DNA of 64,000 nt from Micromonospora sp. C31 (lineage in GTDB: Bacteria; Actinomycetota; Actinomycetes; Mycobacteriales; Micromonosporaceae), in NCBI RefSeq assembly GCF_018070575.1, contig NZ_JAGPXN010000014.1:1-64000 (forward strand). Reading direction: 5' to 3'. A model generated the notes under the pieces. That model ran no database searches, had not been told where the DNA came from, and worked only from the letters and a program-made list of their open reading frames with translations. Position numbers and translations under genes: made by a program. Shown here one piece after another: positions 39,333 through 49,164 of this stretch (within the stretch, counting starts at the first letter, position 1; every line of letters begins with the position of its first letter).

Positions 39333-40583
39333 TCACCTTGAGAAGAGCGTGATCGGGTTGACGACGTCCGCGGTGATGGTCAGCAGCGTGAACACGCCAC
39401 CGACCAGGATCACCGCGTACGTGAGGGGCATGAGCTTGAGATAGTCGACGCGCCCGGGGTCGGCGCGGCCGATCCGGGCGTAGAGCCAGGAGCGGGCCCG
39501 CTCGAACCAGGCGATGGCGATGTGCCCGCCGTCGAGCGGCAGCAGCGGCAGCAGGTTGAACACGCCGATGAAGAAGTTCAGCGAGATGAACAGCAGGAAG
39601 AACACCATCCATGCGTCGTTCGCCACCGCCTCGCCGCCGAGCCGGCTGGCGCCCACCACGCTGATCGGGGTGTCGATGTCCCGCTCGCCGCCGGTGATCG
39701 CCGTCCACAGCGCGGGCACCTTCTGCGGGATGCGCTGCATCGCCTCGAACGTGGCGACCGCCATGTTCTCGGTGTAGTCGGCGGTCGCGCCGAAGGCGGC
39801 GACCGGGCTGTAGGTGATCAGGGCGGGGGTGGTGGGGATGAGGCCCACACCGAGCGCGGCGACCGGGCCGACCTGCCCCTTCGGGTCGTCCAGCGGCGGG
39901 CGCTGGGTCTGCGCCAGCACGGTGCTGGCCGTGGCCGGTTGGCCGTCGCGGACGTACGCGATCTGCGCCGTGTCGCCCGGCTTGAGGGTACGCAGCGTGG
40001 TGAGCAGATCGCCGTAGTTGCCGATCGGCGTGCCGTTGATCGAGGTGATGCGATCGCCGTCGCGCAACTGCGCCTGAGTGGCCGGGCTGGCTGCGTCAGC
40101 GGGGGTGCACTCGCGCAGGGTGTTCTCGGGGACCACGCACGGGCTGAGCCGGATGACTGCCGGCTCACTGCGCGCGTCGGCCTCGGTGACCGGCCGATCC
40201 GGGTTGGGCAGGCCCGAGGAGACCGCCATGATCCAGATCGCACCCAGGGCGAGGGCGAAGTGGGTGATCGAGCCCGCGGACATCACGATCGTCCGCTTCC
40301 AGACCGGGAACCGCCACATGGCGCGCGGCTCGTCGGCCGGGTCGACGTCGTCGTCCTGGGGGGTCATCCCGACGATCTTGCAGAAGCCGCCGAGCGGGAT
40401 GCCCTTGAGGCCGTACTCCGTCTCGCCCCGCTTGAACGACCAGAGGGTCGGGCCGAATCCGACGAAGTACTTGGTGACCTTCATCCCGAAGGCCTTGGCG
40501 GTGAGCAGGTGACCCGCCTCGTGCAGGCTCACCGAGACGAGGATCGCGAGGGCGAAGAGCACCACCCCGAGCAGGTTTGCCAT
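39333..40583 (-). CDS. rseP: site-2 protease RseP/Rip1 family
   Basis: A 416-residue intramembrane zinc metalloprotease. The zinc motif HEAGH (His21, Glu22, His25) is in the first membrane helix, and the third ligand Asp351 in LLPLDGGH is in a late helix. A PDZ domain spans about 180-260 (GDRITSINGTPI). Homologues (E. coli RseP, M. tuberculosis Rip1) cleave anti-sigma factors and leftover signal peptides. Its ATG overlaps the dxr stop by one base (TGATG), so it is coupled to dxr. No anti-sigma factor gene is adjacent. Confidence 0.95.
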   Translation of the reverse strand: MANLLGVVLFALAILVSVSLHEAGHLLTAKAFGMKVTKYFVGFGPTLWSFKRGETEYGLKGIPLGGFCKIVGMTPQDDDVDPADEPRAMWRFPVWKRTIVMSAGSITHFALALGAIWIMAVSSGLPNPDRPVTEADARSEPAVIRLSPCVVPENTLRECTPADAASPATQAQLRDGDRITSINGTPIGNYGDLLTTLRTLKPGDTAQIAYVRDGQPATASTVLAQTQRPPLDDPKGQVGPVAALGVGLIPTTPALITYSPVAAFGATADYTENMAVATFEAMQRIPQKVPALWTAITGGERDIDTPISVVGASRLGGEAVANDAWMVFFLLFISLNFFIGVFNLLPLLPLDGGHIAIAWFERARSWLYARIGRADPGRVDYLKLMPLTYAVILVGGVFTLLTITADVVNPITLFSR

Positions 40584-41797
40584 CAAGCTCCTTCCACCGA
40601 ACCCGCGATGATGATCTCCTGCGCGTGCGCGCGCGCCCACGACTCCGCCGCGAGCACGTCCTCGACGGTACCTGGTTCGTCGAAATCGGGAGCGTCCTCC
40701 AGCACCCGCCCGAGGGTGTCGACGATGCCGAGGAAGGGCAGCCGGCCGGCCACGAACGCGGCGACGCACTCCTCGTTCGCCGCGTTGTAGATCGCCGGCC
40801 GGCAGCGTCCGGCCTCGCCGGCGGCCTTGGCCAGCGCCACCGCCGGGAACGCCTCGTCGTCCAGCGGCGCGAACTCCCAGGTGTGGGCCCTGGTCCAGTC
40901 GACGGCGGCGGCGGCGTCGGCGATCCGGTCGGGCCAGCCGAGGCCGAGCGCGATCGGCAGCCGCATGTCCGGCGGGCTGGCCTGGGCGAGGGTGGAGCCG
41001 TCGGTGAACTCGACCATCGAGTGGATCACCGACTGCGGGTGCACCATCACGGCGATGTCGGCGTACGGCACGTCGAACAGTTCGTGCGCCTCGATCACCT
41101 CCAGCGCCTTGTTGACCATCGTGGCGGAGTTGATCGTGACGACCGGCCCCATGTTCCAGGTCGGGTGGGCCAGCGCCTGCTCCGGCGTGACCTGCGTCAA
41201 CTCATCGCGCCGCCTGCCCCGGAATGGGCCGCCGCTGGCGGTGACGACCAGCCGCCGCACCTCGGCCCGGGCGCCGCCGCGCAGGCACTGGGCGAGCGCC
41301 GAGTGCTCCGAGTCGACGGGGACGATCTGCTCCGGCCGCGTCACCGCGGCCTTCACCAGGGAGCCGCCGGCGACGAGGGACTCCTTGTTGGCGAGCGCGA
41401 GCGTACGCCCGGCGCGCAGCGCGGCCAGCGTCGGCGCGAGCCCGAGCGAACCGACCACCCCGTTGAGCACCACGTCGCAGGGCCACTGCGCCAGCTCGGT
41501 CATCGCGTCCGGGCCGGCCACGATCTTGGGCAGCTTGAAGTCGCCGGTGGCCCAGCCGCGCCGGCTCGCCTCGGCGTAGAAGGCGAGCTGGAGATCCTGC
41601 GCGGCGGACGCCTTCGCCACGCCGACCGCGTCGACGCGCAGTTCGAGGGCCTGGGCGGCGAGCAGCTCGACGTTGCCACCACCGGCGCCGAGCGCCACCA
41701 CCCGGAACCGGTCCGGGTTGCGCCGCACGATGTCGATGGCCTGTGTGCCGATCGAGCCGGTGGAGCCGAGCAGGACGAGTTCCCGGGGCGAAGTCAC
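40583..41797 (-). CDS. dxr: 1-deoxy-D-xylulose-5-phosphate reductoisomerase
   Basis: A 404-residue NADPH-dependent MEP-pathway enzyme. The NADPH motif GSTGSIGTQA (11-20), ALANKESLVAGG, VDSEHSALAQCL, TASGGPF and TWNMGPVVTINSATMVNK are all family signatures with the metal-binding Glu/Ser region intact. The GTG at 41797 was chosen: GGGGAAG is nine bases upstream and the protein then begins MTSPRELVLLGSTGSIG, as in relatives; the GTG at 41821 would add eight unconserved residues. First gene of the dxr-rseP-ispG block. Confidence 0.96.
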   Translation of the reverse strand: MTSPRELVLLGSTGSIGTQAIDIVRRNPDRFRVVALGAGGGNVELLAAQALELRVDAVGVAKASAAQDLQLAFYAEASRRGWATGDFKLPKIVAGPDAMTELAQWPCDVVLNGVVGSLGLAPTLAALRAGRTLALANKESLVAGGSLVKAAVTRPEQIVPVDSEHSALAQCLRGGARAEVRRLVVTASGGPFRGRRRDELTQVTPEQALAHPTWNMGPVVTINSATMVNKALEVIEAHELFDVPYADIAVMVHPQSVIHSMVEFTDGSTLAQASPPDMRLPIALGLGWPDRIADAAAAVDWTRAHTWEFAPLDDEAFPAVALAKAAGEAGRCRPAIYNAANEECVAAFVAGRLPFLGIVDTLGRVLEDAPDFDEPGTVEDVLAAESWARAHAQEIIIAGSVEGA

Positions 41798-42148
41798 CGG
41801 GCCATTCTTCCCCAGCGTCACCCGGCGCCCGCCGGGAGCCTCAGCCTTCCGCGTCGGCCTGCTCTCGCACGACGGATGCGCCGTTCGCGAATTGCGTCAG
41901 TGATCAGTGGAGAGTTCGGCCGGGTGTCGCGCAGCGTCGTCCAACCAGCCCATATCCCACGATCGGTTGACGCTGACCCGGGCGGGACGCGGCCCTGAGC
42001 CCGGCGGGACGTCACCCGATCTTCAGCGGCGCCGCCGTCGGCCCTCTGGACGCGACCGGGGACGGGATGCCGTTCCCTGGGCGCGCTTCAGGGTCGACCC
42101 CTACGAAGAAAACTGTCCACACATAGATGACTGTGGTTGAATTTCGGC
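41798..42148. other. divergent promoter region between dxr and a secreted glycosidase
   Basis: A 351-base region with no gene. It should carry the dxr promoter (leftward) and that of the secreted glycosidase (rightward). An 8-bp palindrome TTCGCGAA is at 41884-41891 and TAGATG at 42124-42129 may be a -10 for the glycosidase gene. Locally AT-richer between 42085 and 42150. No secure promoter could be fixed. Confidence 0.4.
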
Positions 42149-43465
42149 ATGCGAAGAGGCCTCGTCTGGCTGGCGGCCCTGCTGGTCGCCGCCCCACTGC
42201 TCGTCGGCCCGGGCGTGGCCCAGGCTGCCACCACGACACCGTCGCTCGTCATCGCCAGCGACTTTCCCGACCCCGACGTCGTCAGGTTCGGCAGCACCTA
42301 CTACGCGTACTCGACGAACAACGGCCACGGCAACGTCCCGGTCGCCACGGCCAGCTCGCTGACCGGAGCGTGGACCAGGCGAGCCGACGCGATGCCGACC
42401 CTCGGCGCCTGGGCCAACGGGGGCCTGACCTGGGCGCCCGACGTGTCGCAGCGGGCCGACGGGCGCTACCTGCTCTACTACACCGCCCGCAGCCGGGCCA
42501 CCGGCCGGCAGTGCCTCGGGGCCGCGCTGGCCACGTCGCCGCTCGGGCCGTTCACCTCCGTCGGCACCCAGCCGCTGGTCTGCAACGCCGGCGAGGGCGG
42601 CGACATCGACGCGGCGAGCTTCACCGACGGCACCGGCCTGCGGTACCTGCTCTACAAGGACGACGGCAACGCCATCGGCCAGCCGACGAGCCTGTGGCTG
42701 CAACGGGTCGCGGCCGACGGGGTGACCCTCCAGGGCGCCCGGGTCGAGTTGCTGCGCAGCGGTCGCGCCGAGGAGGGCGGCATCATCGAGGCGCCGGTGC
42801 TGACCAGGGTCGGCGCGCAGTACGTGCTCTTCTACTCGCTCGGCGGCTACGGGGGCGACGGCTACCAGACCAGCTACGCCACGTCGACCTCACTGACCGG
42901 CCCGTACACCAAGGCGTACCGCTCGCTGATGACCACCGCGTCGCTGGACTCGGCGGTACGCGGGCCGGGCGGCGCGGACGTGGTGCGCGAGGCCGGCGGC
43001 GACCACATCGTGTTCCACGGCTGGATCAACAACTACTCCGCCCGGGGCATGTACGTGGCGGCGCTGGGCTGGGCCGGCGGCAATCCCGTGGTGCGGGGCA
43101 GCCGCGTGCGGTACGAGGCCGAGCGCGGCTCGCTCAGCAACTGTGCGGTGCGCGCCGCCCCGAACACGTCCCAGGGGCAGGTGGTGGCGTACATCGACCA
43201 CGCGGACAGCTGGGTCGAGGTCACCGTCTTCGCGCCCCGGGCCAGCGGCTACCGCGCCCACGTCGCCTACGCCGCCGGCTACGGCGACGCCCAGCACACG
43301 CTGACGGTCAACGGCGCGAACCCGAAGGTCGTCACCTATCCCGACACGGGCTGGGACGTCTGGCGGCAGGTGGGGGTGGACGTCACGCTGACCGCGGGCT
43401 TCAACACGCTCCGGTTCACCCACCTGAGCCGCTGGGCGGAACTCGACTTCGTCGAGGTGGCGTAG
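42149..43465 (+). CDS. secreted GH43-like glycosidase with CBM35-type module
   Basis: A 438-residue exported protein. Signal peptide about 1-27 (hydrophobic core LVWLAALLVAAPLLVG, cleavage after AQA). The five-blade propeller of GH43 carries the general base Asp41 in FPDPDV, the pKa-tuning Asp154 in GGDIDAASF and the general acid Glu214 in EGGIIEAP, the usual arabinanase/xylosidase triad. A C-terminal carbohydrate-binding module of the CBM35 kind begins near 325 (VRYEAERGSLSN, ending WAELDFVEVA). It probably acts on arabinan or xylan debris outside the cell. ATG 42149 rather than the upstream TTG because the signal peptide fits. No sugar-transport genes are adjacent. Confidence 0.9.
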   Translation: MRRGLVWLAALLVAAPLLVGPGVAQAATTTPSLVIASDFPDPDVVRFGSTYYAYSTNNGHGNVPVATASSLTGAWTRRADAMPTLGAWANGGLTWAPDVSQRADGRYLLYYTARSRATGRQCLGAALATSPLGPFTSVGTQPLVCNAGEGGDIDAASFTDGTGLRYLLYKDDGNAIGQPTSLWLQRVAADGVTLQGARVELLRSGRAEEGGIIEAPVLTRVGAQYVLFYSLGGYGGDGYQTSYATSTSLTGPYTKAYRSLMTTASLDSAVRGPGGADVVREAGGDHIVFHGWINNYSARGMYVAALGWAGGNPVVRGSRVRYEAERGSLSNCAVRAAPNTSQGQVVAYIDHADSWVEVTVFAPRASGYRAHVAYAAGYGDAQHTLTVNGANPKVVTYPDTGWDVWRQVGVDVTLTAGFNTLRFTHLSRWAELDFVEVA

Positions 43466-43477
43466 CGCCCCGGCCCG

Positions 43478-43918
43478 CTATGCGGGGACGAGGCAGAACA
43501 CGACGTCGACGAAGTCGGAGCGCTTCCCCCAGTTGGAGTAGTGGAAGTCGGCGTAGCCCGGCGCCTTTTCGCCGCACAGCGCGTCGGCCTGCGTCTCGTC
43601 GGTGATCGCCTGCTCGATCCGTGCCACGACCCGCTGGGTTCCCTGACCACAGGAGGCGATCTTCAGCACCGGACTCTCCGCGTCGCCGACGTTTCGCACA
43701 CACTGCCCGGCCTGCACGAACTGCTCGTCACCGTTGGCCTTCTCCGCCGGGGCGCTGGCTCCGGCACCCACCTGCGTCGTCGGCGGAGTGCGGGAGCCGG
43801 CCCATTCGATCACCTGGAACACCATCCCGACGATGCCCGCGATGGCCGCGGCCGCGCCGAGCCAGCGAAGAATGGGCCGCCAGGGGCCCCGGTCCGATTC
43901 GTTCTCGTCATCCGTCAC
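43478..43918 (-). CDS. LppU/SCO3897-like membrane-anchored protein
   Basis: A 146-residue protein with an N-terminal helix (about 18-38, WLGAAAAIAGIVGMVFQVIEW) and an exported domain with conserved Cys residues and the pattern AGQCVRN...PVLKIASCGQ...VFCLVPA. This is the LppU/SCO3897 family, here membrane anchored rather than a lipoprotein because there is no lipobox. The related domains are exported proteins of unknown role. It is convergent with the glycosidase, with only a 12-base gap, so terminators for both are unclear. Confidence 0.75.
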   Translation of the reverse strand: MTDDENESDRGPWRPILRWLGAAAAIAGIVGMVFQVIEWAGSRTPPTTQVGAGASAPAEKANGDEQFVQAGQCVRNVGDAESPVLKIASCGQGTQRVVARIEQAITDETQADALCGEKAPGYADFHYSNWGKRSDFVDVVFCLVPA

Positions 43919-44208
43919 GTTGCCTCCGACGCCGTTCGTCGACTGAGAGACGTTGAGGTCGATCAGGCATCAACACTGGCACACGGAGAAAAGGGGCTCC
44001 GGTGACGCGCCACCCCGAATGCCGGCCGCGCGAGAGCCCGCGTACGCACATCCGCACAGGTGAAGCCGCGTTCGACGGGCGTCGACACGGACCTTTCCCC
44101 GCCGTCGGCTGCGCCGCCAGTCGGATGTCCGACCGCGACCGCCACTTCGTCCGGGGCCGAGCCGAGGTGCCCTACGGACAGCCGCGGCGGGACGGCTCGT
44201 CGGGCGGC

Positions 44209-44772
44209 TCAGCTCACGATTCGTCCGTCCACGGGAGCATTCAGCACGAAGGTCTCCAGGGACTCGCCGCCGTACCAGCCGGTGCGGCGGCCCACGTGGG
44301 CCATGCCGAGCCGGCGGGCCACCGCCATCGACGCCGCGTTGCCCGGCGCCACCACGGCGTAGACCTCGCGGGTGCCGGTGGCCAGCTCCCGGGCCACCAG
44401 AGCGCGGGCGGCCTCGGTGGCGTACCCGTGGCCCCACGAGTCGGGGTGCAGGTGCCAGCCCACCTCGATGTCCTCGGTCGGCACGCTCTCGTCGCGCCCG
44501 GGCAGGGGCTTGAGCAGCACCGTGCCGACCACCACGCCGGTGTCGCGGGTCTCGATCGCCCAGGTGCCGTACCGGCCGCCGTGCCCCGCATGCCGCTCGC
44601 GCCACATCGCCAGCCGGTCGGCGGCCTGCGCCGGGTCGGTCAGCGGCAGACCGGGCGCGCCGAGCCACCGGGTGACCTCGGGGCGGGAGTAGATGTCGAA
44701 GATCCGGGCCAGGTCGGCCGGGTCCGCGCTCCACTCCCGCAGGACCAGGCGCCGGGTGGTGAGAACGGTCAT
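44209..44772 (-). CDS. RimJ/RimL-like GNAT acetyltransferase
   Basis: A 187-residue GNAT protein of the ribosomal-protein-acetyltransferase group. MTVLTTRRLVLREW is the typical N terminus; the acetyl-CoA motif is HLHPDSWGHGYATEAARALV, and VVAPGNAASMAVARRLGM follows. Substrate unknown. ATG 44772 was chosen over a start 23 codons upstream because homologues begin here; TATCAT at 44781-44786 lies eight bases before the ATG, consistent with a leaderless transcript. The divergent YihY gene begins 52 bases away. Confidence 0.88.
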   Translation of the reverse strand: MTVLTTRRLVLREWSADPADLARIFDIYSRPEVTRWLGAPGLPLTDPAQAADRLAMWRERHAGHGGRYGTWAIETRDTGVVVGTVLLKPLPGRDESVPTEDIEVGWHLHPDSWGHGYATEAARALVARELATGTREVYAVVAPGNAASMAVARRLGMAHVGRRTGWYGGESLETFVLNAPVDGRIVS

Positions 44773-44823
44773 GGCCCGTGATGATAATGAGTGACGCGCG
44801 ACGGTACGGGGAAGGAAGCCGCG

Positions 44824-45732
44824 ATGGGCGGCGGATGGCAACGGGCGAAGCGGGTCACCAGTGCGGCGTTCCGCCCGCTACGGGGACGGGACCTGTCCCT
44901 GCACGCCGCCGCCATCACCTTCTACGGGGCGATCGCCGTCGTGCCGGTGGCCCTGCTGGCGATCTGGCTGACCTCGCTGCTGGCGGGCGCCGAGCGGGTA
45001 CGCCGGCTCACCTCGTACGCCGTGCGGACGCTGCCGGACGCGATCGGCGCGCCCCACGCGGTGCAGGCGCTGGTCGAGGCCGGGGTGGGGTTGACCCCGC
45101 TGCTGGCGTTGGCGTCGTTGCTGCCGGCGTCGCTCTACGGCGAGGGGCTGCGCCGCGCCTTCGTCTCGGTCGCCGTGCCGCGCAGCGAGGAGTCGCTGGT
45201 CGGTTGGCGGGGCCGGCTGCTGCTGCTGCCCCTGCTGGCCCCGGCCCCGGCCCTGCTGCTGTCGATCCTGCTCGCGCTGCCCACCACCACCGGGCTGGTC
45301 CGGCAGGGCGGCTGGACCGGCGTGCTGGGGGTGGTGCTGTCGTTCCTGGCGGTCTGGCTGGTGCTCACCCCGGTGCTGCTGTGGGTGTTCCGGGTGGTCG
45401 GCCCGGCGTCGCCGGACTGGCTCTCCGCGCTGGGCGTCGGGTCGTTCACCGCGGCCAACCTCTCCGGCTTCCTGCACGGCTTCGTGCTCTTCGCCTCGCT
45501 CCCGATCGACCTGGGGGTGCCGTTCGGGGGGTTCGACGGGATCGGCGCGGGGGTGGCGGTCCTGCTCTGGCTCTACCTCTTCCACGTGATCGTGCTGGCC
45601 GGCTACTCCGCCACGCTCGCCCTCTCCCGCTGGCGCGAGCGCCGCGGCGAGGCACCGGCCGCCCCCACCGGCGGGGGCGGTCCCACAGAGCGGGCCGAGG
45701 GTCAGGGCCGGAAGGGGCCGGAGACCTCGTAG
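44824..45732 (+). CDS. YihY/BrkB family membrane protein
   Basis: A 302-residue integral membrane protein with about six helices. The start region LSLHAAAITFYGAIAVVPVALLAIWL, ITFYAxxxxxPxLL-like, is the YihY/virulence factor BrkB signature, and the later GFDGIGAGVAVLLWLYLFHVIVLAGY segment is also family-typical. The tail is a disordered Gly/Pro-rich stretch. ATG 44824 has GGAAGGAA five bases upstream. Function of the family is not established. Its 3' end overlaps the convergent PhoX-like gene by 31 bases. Confidence 0.9.
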   Translation: MGGGWQRAKRVTSAAFRPLRGRDLSLHAAAITFYGAIAVVPVALLAIWLTSLLAGAERVRRLTSYAVRTLPDAIGAPHAVQALVEAGVGLTPLLALASLLPASLYGEGLRRAFVSVAVPRSEESLVGWRGRLLLLPLLAPAPALLLSILLALPTTTGLVRQGGWTGVLGVVLSFLAVWLVLTPVLLWVFRVVGPASPDWLSALGVGSFTAANLSGFLHGFVLFASLPIDLGVPFGGFDGIGAGVAVLLWLYLFHVIVLAGYSATLALSRWRERRGEAPAAPTGGGGPTERAEGQGRKGPETS

Positions 45733-46865
45733 GTGATCCCGTCGCTGCCGGTGGAACTGCCGGAGGCGCCGCGCTGGGACGAGAAGTACAGCCGGGACCC
45801 GTCCGGGGAGAACGCCGGGCCGGTGATCTCCGAGTCGGGCTGGCCGAGGATGCGCAGGAACGGGGCGACCGCGCCGGCCGGGGTGATGACGTTGATCTCC
45901 ATGTTGCCACCGTCCTCGGCGACGTAGAGGTCCCCGCCGGCGGTGCCGGTGATGTTGTCCACGCCGGTCAGCGGCGCCGCCCCGGCCGGCACCAGCGAGT
46001 CGTCGTACGCCAGGTCGAGACGTTGGTTGACCGCGTCGTACGCCCACACCCGGTTGTCGCCCTTGGTGGTGAACCAGCAGGTGCCCCGGTCGTACCAGCA
46101 CCCCTCGCCGCCGTCGAAGTGTCGGGCCGCGCCGACCTGCCAGCGGGTCGGCACCGGGAAGCCGTCCCGGTCCGGCAGGTCCCGCCAGGTCACCGGCCCG
46201 GTCACCTGGTCGGCCGGGGCGCACAGCACCTGCACCTTCCCGGTGCGCAGGTCGCCCCAGGTGTCGGGGACGAAACGGTAGAAGCAGCCGTCGTCCTCGT
46301 CCTCGGTCAGGTAGACCACCCGCCGGTCCGGGTCGCAGGCGGCGGCCTCGTGGGTGAACCGGCCCATCCGGGTCCGCTCCTCGGCCGCCCGGCTGCCGTC
46401 CGGCCAGGTCTCGAAGACCCGGCCCAGCGGCACCTCCTCGCAGGACAGCCAGGTGCCCCAGGGGGTCGCCCCGCCGGCGCAGTTGACGTTGGTGCCGCCG
46501 AGGATCCGGTACGCCGCCGCGGTCGAGCCGTCGGCGCGGAAGCGCACCGCCGAGGCGCCACCGACCAGCGGCACCTCGGAGTTGGAAACGTAGATCCAGC
46601 CGTCACCCGCCGGGAAGCAGGCGCCGCCGTCCGGCGCCCAGTGCCACCGGTACGACGTGCCGGCGACCCGCTGCCCGGATCGGGCGACGACGCGGCTGGT
46701 GAAGCCGGCCGGCAGTTGGAGGCCGTTGCCGTCGGCGGTGAGCAGTTCACCGTACGGGCCGGGGCCGGGCTGGGCAGGGGCGGCGAGCGCGGCGCCGGCC
46801 CAGAGGCTGCCGGCGAAGGCGGCGCCACCGGCGACGGTGGCGCGCAGCAGGGTACGACGGTCCAT
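45702..46865 (-). CDS. DUF839 (PhoX-like) secreted protein
   Basis: A 387-residue exported protein with a Tat-like signal (MDRRTLLRATVAGG then a hydrophobic stretch and ALAAPAQ), as in PhoX alkaline phosphatases. The propeller domain has TNVNCAGGATPWGTWLSCEE, the DUF839 signature, then RMGRFTHEAAACDP and TEDEDDGCFYRFVP, followed by DNITGT and VAEDGGNMEI. PhoX uses Fe and Ca; acidic clusters here could bind metal, but it is about half the length of a full PhoX and activity is not proven. It overlaps the 3' end of yihY in convergent orientation by 31 bases. Confidence 0.85.
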   Translation of the reverse strand: MDRRTLLRATVAGGAAFAGSLWAGAALAAPAQPGPGPYGELLTADGNGLQLPAGFTSRVVARSGQRVAGTSYRWHWAPDGGACFPAGDGWIYVSNSEVPLVGGASAVRFRADGSTAAAYRILGGTNVNCAGGATPWGTWLSCEEVPLGRVFETWPDGSRAAEERTRMGRFTHEAAACDPDRRVVYLTEDEDDGCFYRFVPDTWGDLRTGKVQVLCAPADQVTGPVTWRDLPDRDGFPVPTRWQVGAARHFDGGEGCWYDRGTCWFTTKGDNRVWAYDAVNQRLDLAYDDSLVPAGAAPLTGVDNITGTAGGDLYVAEDGGNMEINVITPAGAVAPFLRILGQPDSEITGPAFSPDGSRLYFSSQRGASGSSTGSDGITYEVSGPFRP

Positions 46866-46936
46866 CGGAGGCTCCCGGAGGGTGCGGGGACGATGCCCCG
46901 TCGACGCTAGGGCCGACAGGGCATCGACGGAAGCCT

Positions 46937-49117
46937 CTATTTGGTGAACGCCGGGTGACGGGGCTCCGGGGCCACCGGGTCGCCCTCGGACTCGTGCAGG
47001 CCGAAGCGGCGGTAGACGCGGCCGAGCGGGCCGGGGGCCCACCAGTTCCAGCGGCCGAGCAGCCGCATCGTGGCCGGCACCAGCAGTGCCCGGACCAGCG
47101 TCGCGTCCACCACGATCGCCACGATCATGCCGATCCCGATGAGCTTGATGTACGCCATCTCGCCCGTGGCGAAGCCGGCAACCACGATGACCAGCAGCAG
47201 CGCGGCGGCGGTGATGATCCGCCCGGTGCGCTGGAGCGCGACGGCCACCGACGCGGTGTTGTCGCCGGTGCGGTCCCACTCCTCTCGCACCCGGGAGAGC
47301 AGGAACACCTCGTAGTCGGTCGCCAGCCCGAAGAGCACGGCGAGCATGAGGATCGGGTTGCTCGGCTCGATGAACCCGGTCGGGGTGAAGCCGAGCAGGT
47401 CGGCGAAGTGCCCGTCCTGGAAGATCCAGACCACCACGCCGAACGACGCGCCGATCGACACCAGGTTCATCAGCACCGCCTTGACCGGCAGCACCACCGA
47501 GCCGAAGGCGAGGAAGAGCAGAACCAGGATCGCGGCGGCCATCAGCAGGGCCATCCAGGGCAGCCGGTCGGCGAGGCCGTCGATCAGGTCGAGGTCGACG
47601 CCGGGCCGGCCGCCGACCAGCACCTCGGCGCCGTCCGGCGCGGGCAGGGCACGCAGCGCCCGGACCACGTCGTGCGCCGGGTCGCCGGTCGGCTCGCCCG
47701 GGTAGGTCACCGTCAGCAGCGTCGACGCGCCCCGGTTGGCCGCCACCTGCACGCCGGTGACGCCCGGCACGGCGGCCACCCGGTCGACGAAGGACTGCGC
47801 CTGCTCCGGGGACGCCCCGGAGACCAGCACGTCGATCGGTGCGATCGTGCCGCCGGGGAACTCCGCCGCGATCCGCTCGGAGACCACTCGCGGCTCGGCG
47901 CTCGCGGGCAGCACCCGGTCGTCGAACCCGCCGAACTCCATCCGCAGGATCGGCGTGGCCAGCAGTAGGAGCAGCACGGTCACCCCGACCAGGTAGCGCA
48001 CCGGGCGGCGCATCACGCTGTGCGCGATCCGGGCCCAGGCGCCACCCGCCGCACCCTCCGCCGGCCGCCCACCGCGCGCCCGACGCCGCCACGGCAGCGG
48101 TACGCGCAGCGCGTCGATCCGGTGGCCGAGCACCGCGAGCAGGGCCGGCAGCACGGTCAACGCCGCAAGCATGGCGACCAGCACGGCGGCCATCCCGCCG
48201 AGCGCCATCGAGCGCAGGAAAGCCTGCGGGAAGATCAGCAGGCTGGCCATGGCGGTCGCGATGGTGAGCCCGGAGACCAGCACCGTCCGGCCGGCCGTGG
48301 CCATCGTCCGCCGGATCGCGGCCGGGGTGTCGTGGCCGGCGGCCAACTCCTCGCGGAAGCGGCTCACCACGAAGAGGGCGTAGTCGACCGCCATGCCCAG
48401 GCCGATCAGGGTGATGACGTTGATCGCGAAGACCGAGACGTCGGTGACCATGTTGACCAGCCGGACGGCGACGAACGCGCCGAGGATGGCGAGTCCGCCG
48501 ATCAGCAGGGGCGTGGAGGCTGCCACCAGCCCGCCGAAGATCAGCACGAGCAGCACCAGGAGCACCGGCATGGAGAGCAGTTCCGCGCGGGTGATGTCCT
48601 CGGTGGTCTGCGCGTTCGACTCCTGCAGGGCCGCCGTCGCGCCGCCGACCTCGGTCCGTACGCCGGGGGCCGCGAGGGCCGGCCGCAGCTCCTCGTACGC
48701 GGCGGCCTTGTCGTCCTTGTCGGCGGCCCGGAGCTGGACCAGCGCGTAGGTGGCCCGGCGGTCGGTGGAGAGCAGCGCTGGGGCCTGGGTCTCGTACCAG
48801 GTGGTGACGCTGGTGATCTCCGGGCGCTGGCGCAGCCCGGCGACGGTGGCCGCGACCGGGTCACGGAAGGCGGGCTGGTCGACGGTCGGTCCGTCGCTGG
48901 ACCAGAGCACGACGAGGTCGGCGCCCTGCGGCCCGAGTTCGCGGGTGACCCGCTCGGCGGCCCGGCTGGACTCGCTCGCCGGGTCGTCGAAGCCGCCCCC
49001 GGTGAGCTGCCCGAAGACCCCGACGCCCCAGGTGGAGCCGACCGCGACGAGCACCAGGGCGGCGGCCAGCACCGACCAGCGCAGCCGCACGACCATCTGT
49101 CCCCACCAGGCGAACAT
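46937..49117 (-). CDS. MmpL/RND family transporter
   Basis: A 726-residue polytopic protein with two MMPL halves: helix 1 (about 12-30), exported domain (35-180), a six-helix group (185-340; GMAVDYALFVVSRFREEL), helix at about 370, a second exported domain (390-520) and the final helix group (525-690; VLFGLATDYEVFLLSRVREEWD). The DY pairs in GMAVDYAL and GLATDYEV are the proton-relay signature of mycobacterial MmpL proteins and their relatives. ATG 49117 with GGAGAGGCGA just upstream; the frame begins 12 codons earlier without support. It is divergent from a TetR gene that likely controls it. Probably exports a lipid or drug. Confidence 0.93.
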   Translation of the reverse strand: MFAWWGQMVVRLRWSVLAAALVLVAVGSTWGVGVFGQLTGGGFDDPASESSRAAERVTRELGPQGADLVVLWSSDGPTVDQPAFRDPVAATVAGLRQRPEITSVTTWYETQAPALLSTDRRATYALVQLRAADKDDKAAAYEELRPALAAPGVRTEVGGATAALQESNAQTTEDITRAELLSMPVLLVLLVLIFGGLVAASTPLLIGGLAILGAFVAVRLVNMVTDVSVFAINVITLIGLGMAVDYALFVVSRFREELAAGHDTPAAIRRTMATAGRTVLVSGLTIATAMASLLIFPQAFLRSMALGGMAAVLVAMLAALTVLPALLAVLGHRIDALRVPLPWRRRARGGRPAEGAAGGAWARIAHSVMRRPVRYLVGVTVLLLLLATPILRMEFGGFDDRVLPASAEPRVVSERIAAEFPGGTIAPIDVLVSGASPEQAQSFVDRVAAVPGVTGVQVAANRGASTLLTVTYPGEPTGDPAHDVVRALRALPAPDGAEVLVGGRPGVDLDLIDGLADRLPWMALLMAAAILVLLFLAFGSVVLPVKAVLMNLVSIGASFGVVVWIFQDGHFADLLGFTPTGFIEPSNPILMLAVLFGLATDYEVFLLSRVREEWDRTGDNTASVAVALQRTGRIITAAALLLVIVVAGFATGEMAYIKLIGIGMIVAIVVDATLVRALLVPATMRLLGRWNWWAPGPLGRVYRRFGLHESEGDPVAPEPRHPAFTK

Positions 49118-49164
49118 TCGCCTCTCCCTCCACAGCCAACTAGCTGCTAACATCGCTAATTTCA

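Noticed and set aside
43919..44208. A gene between the LppU-like and GNAT genes
   Set aside because: Frames in this 290-base gap have no family-like pattern and no supported start.
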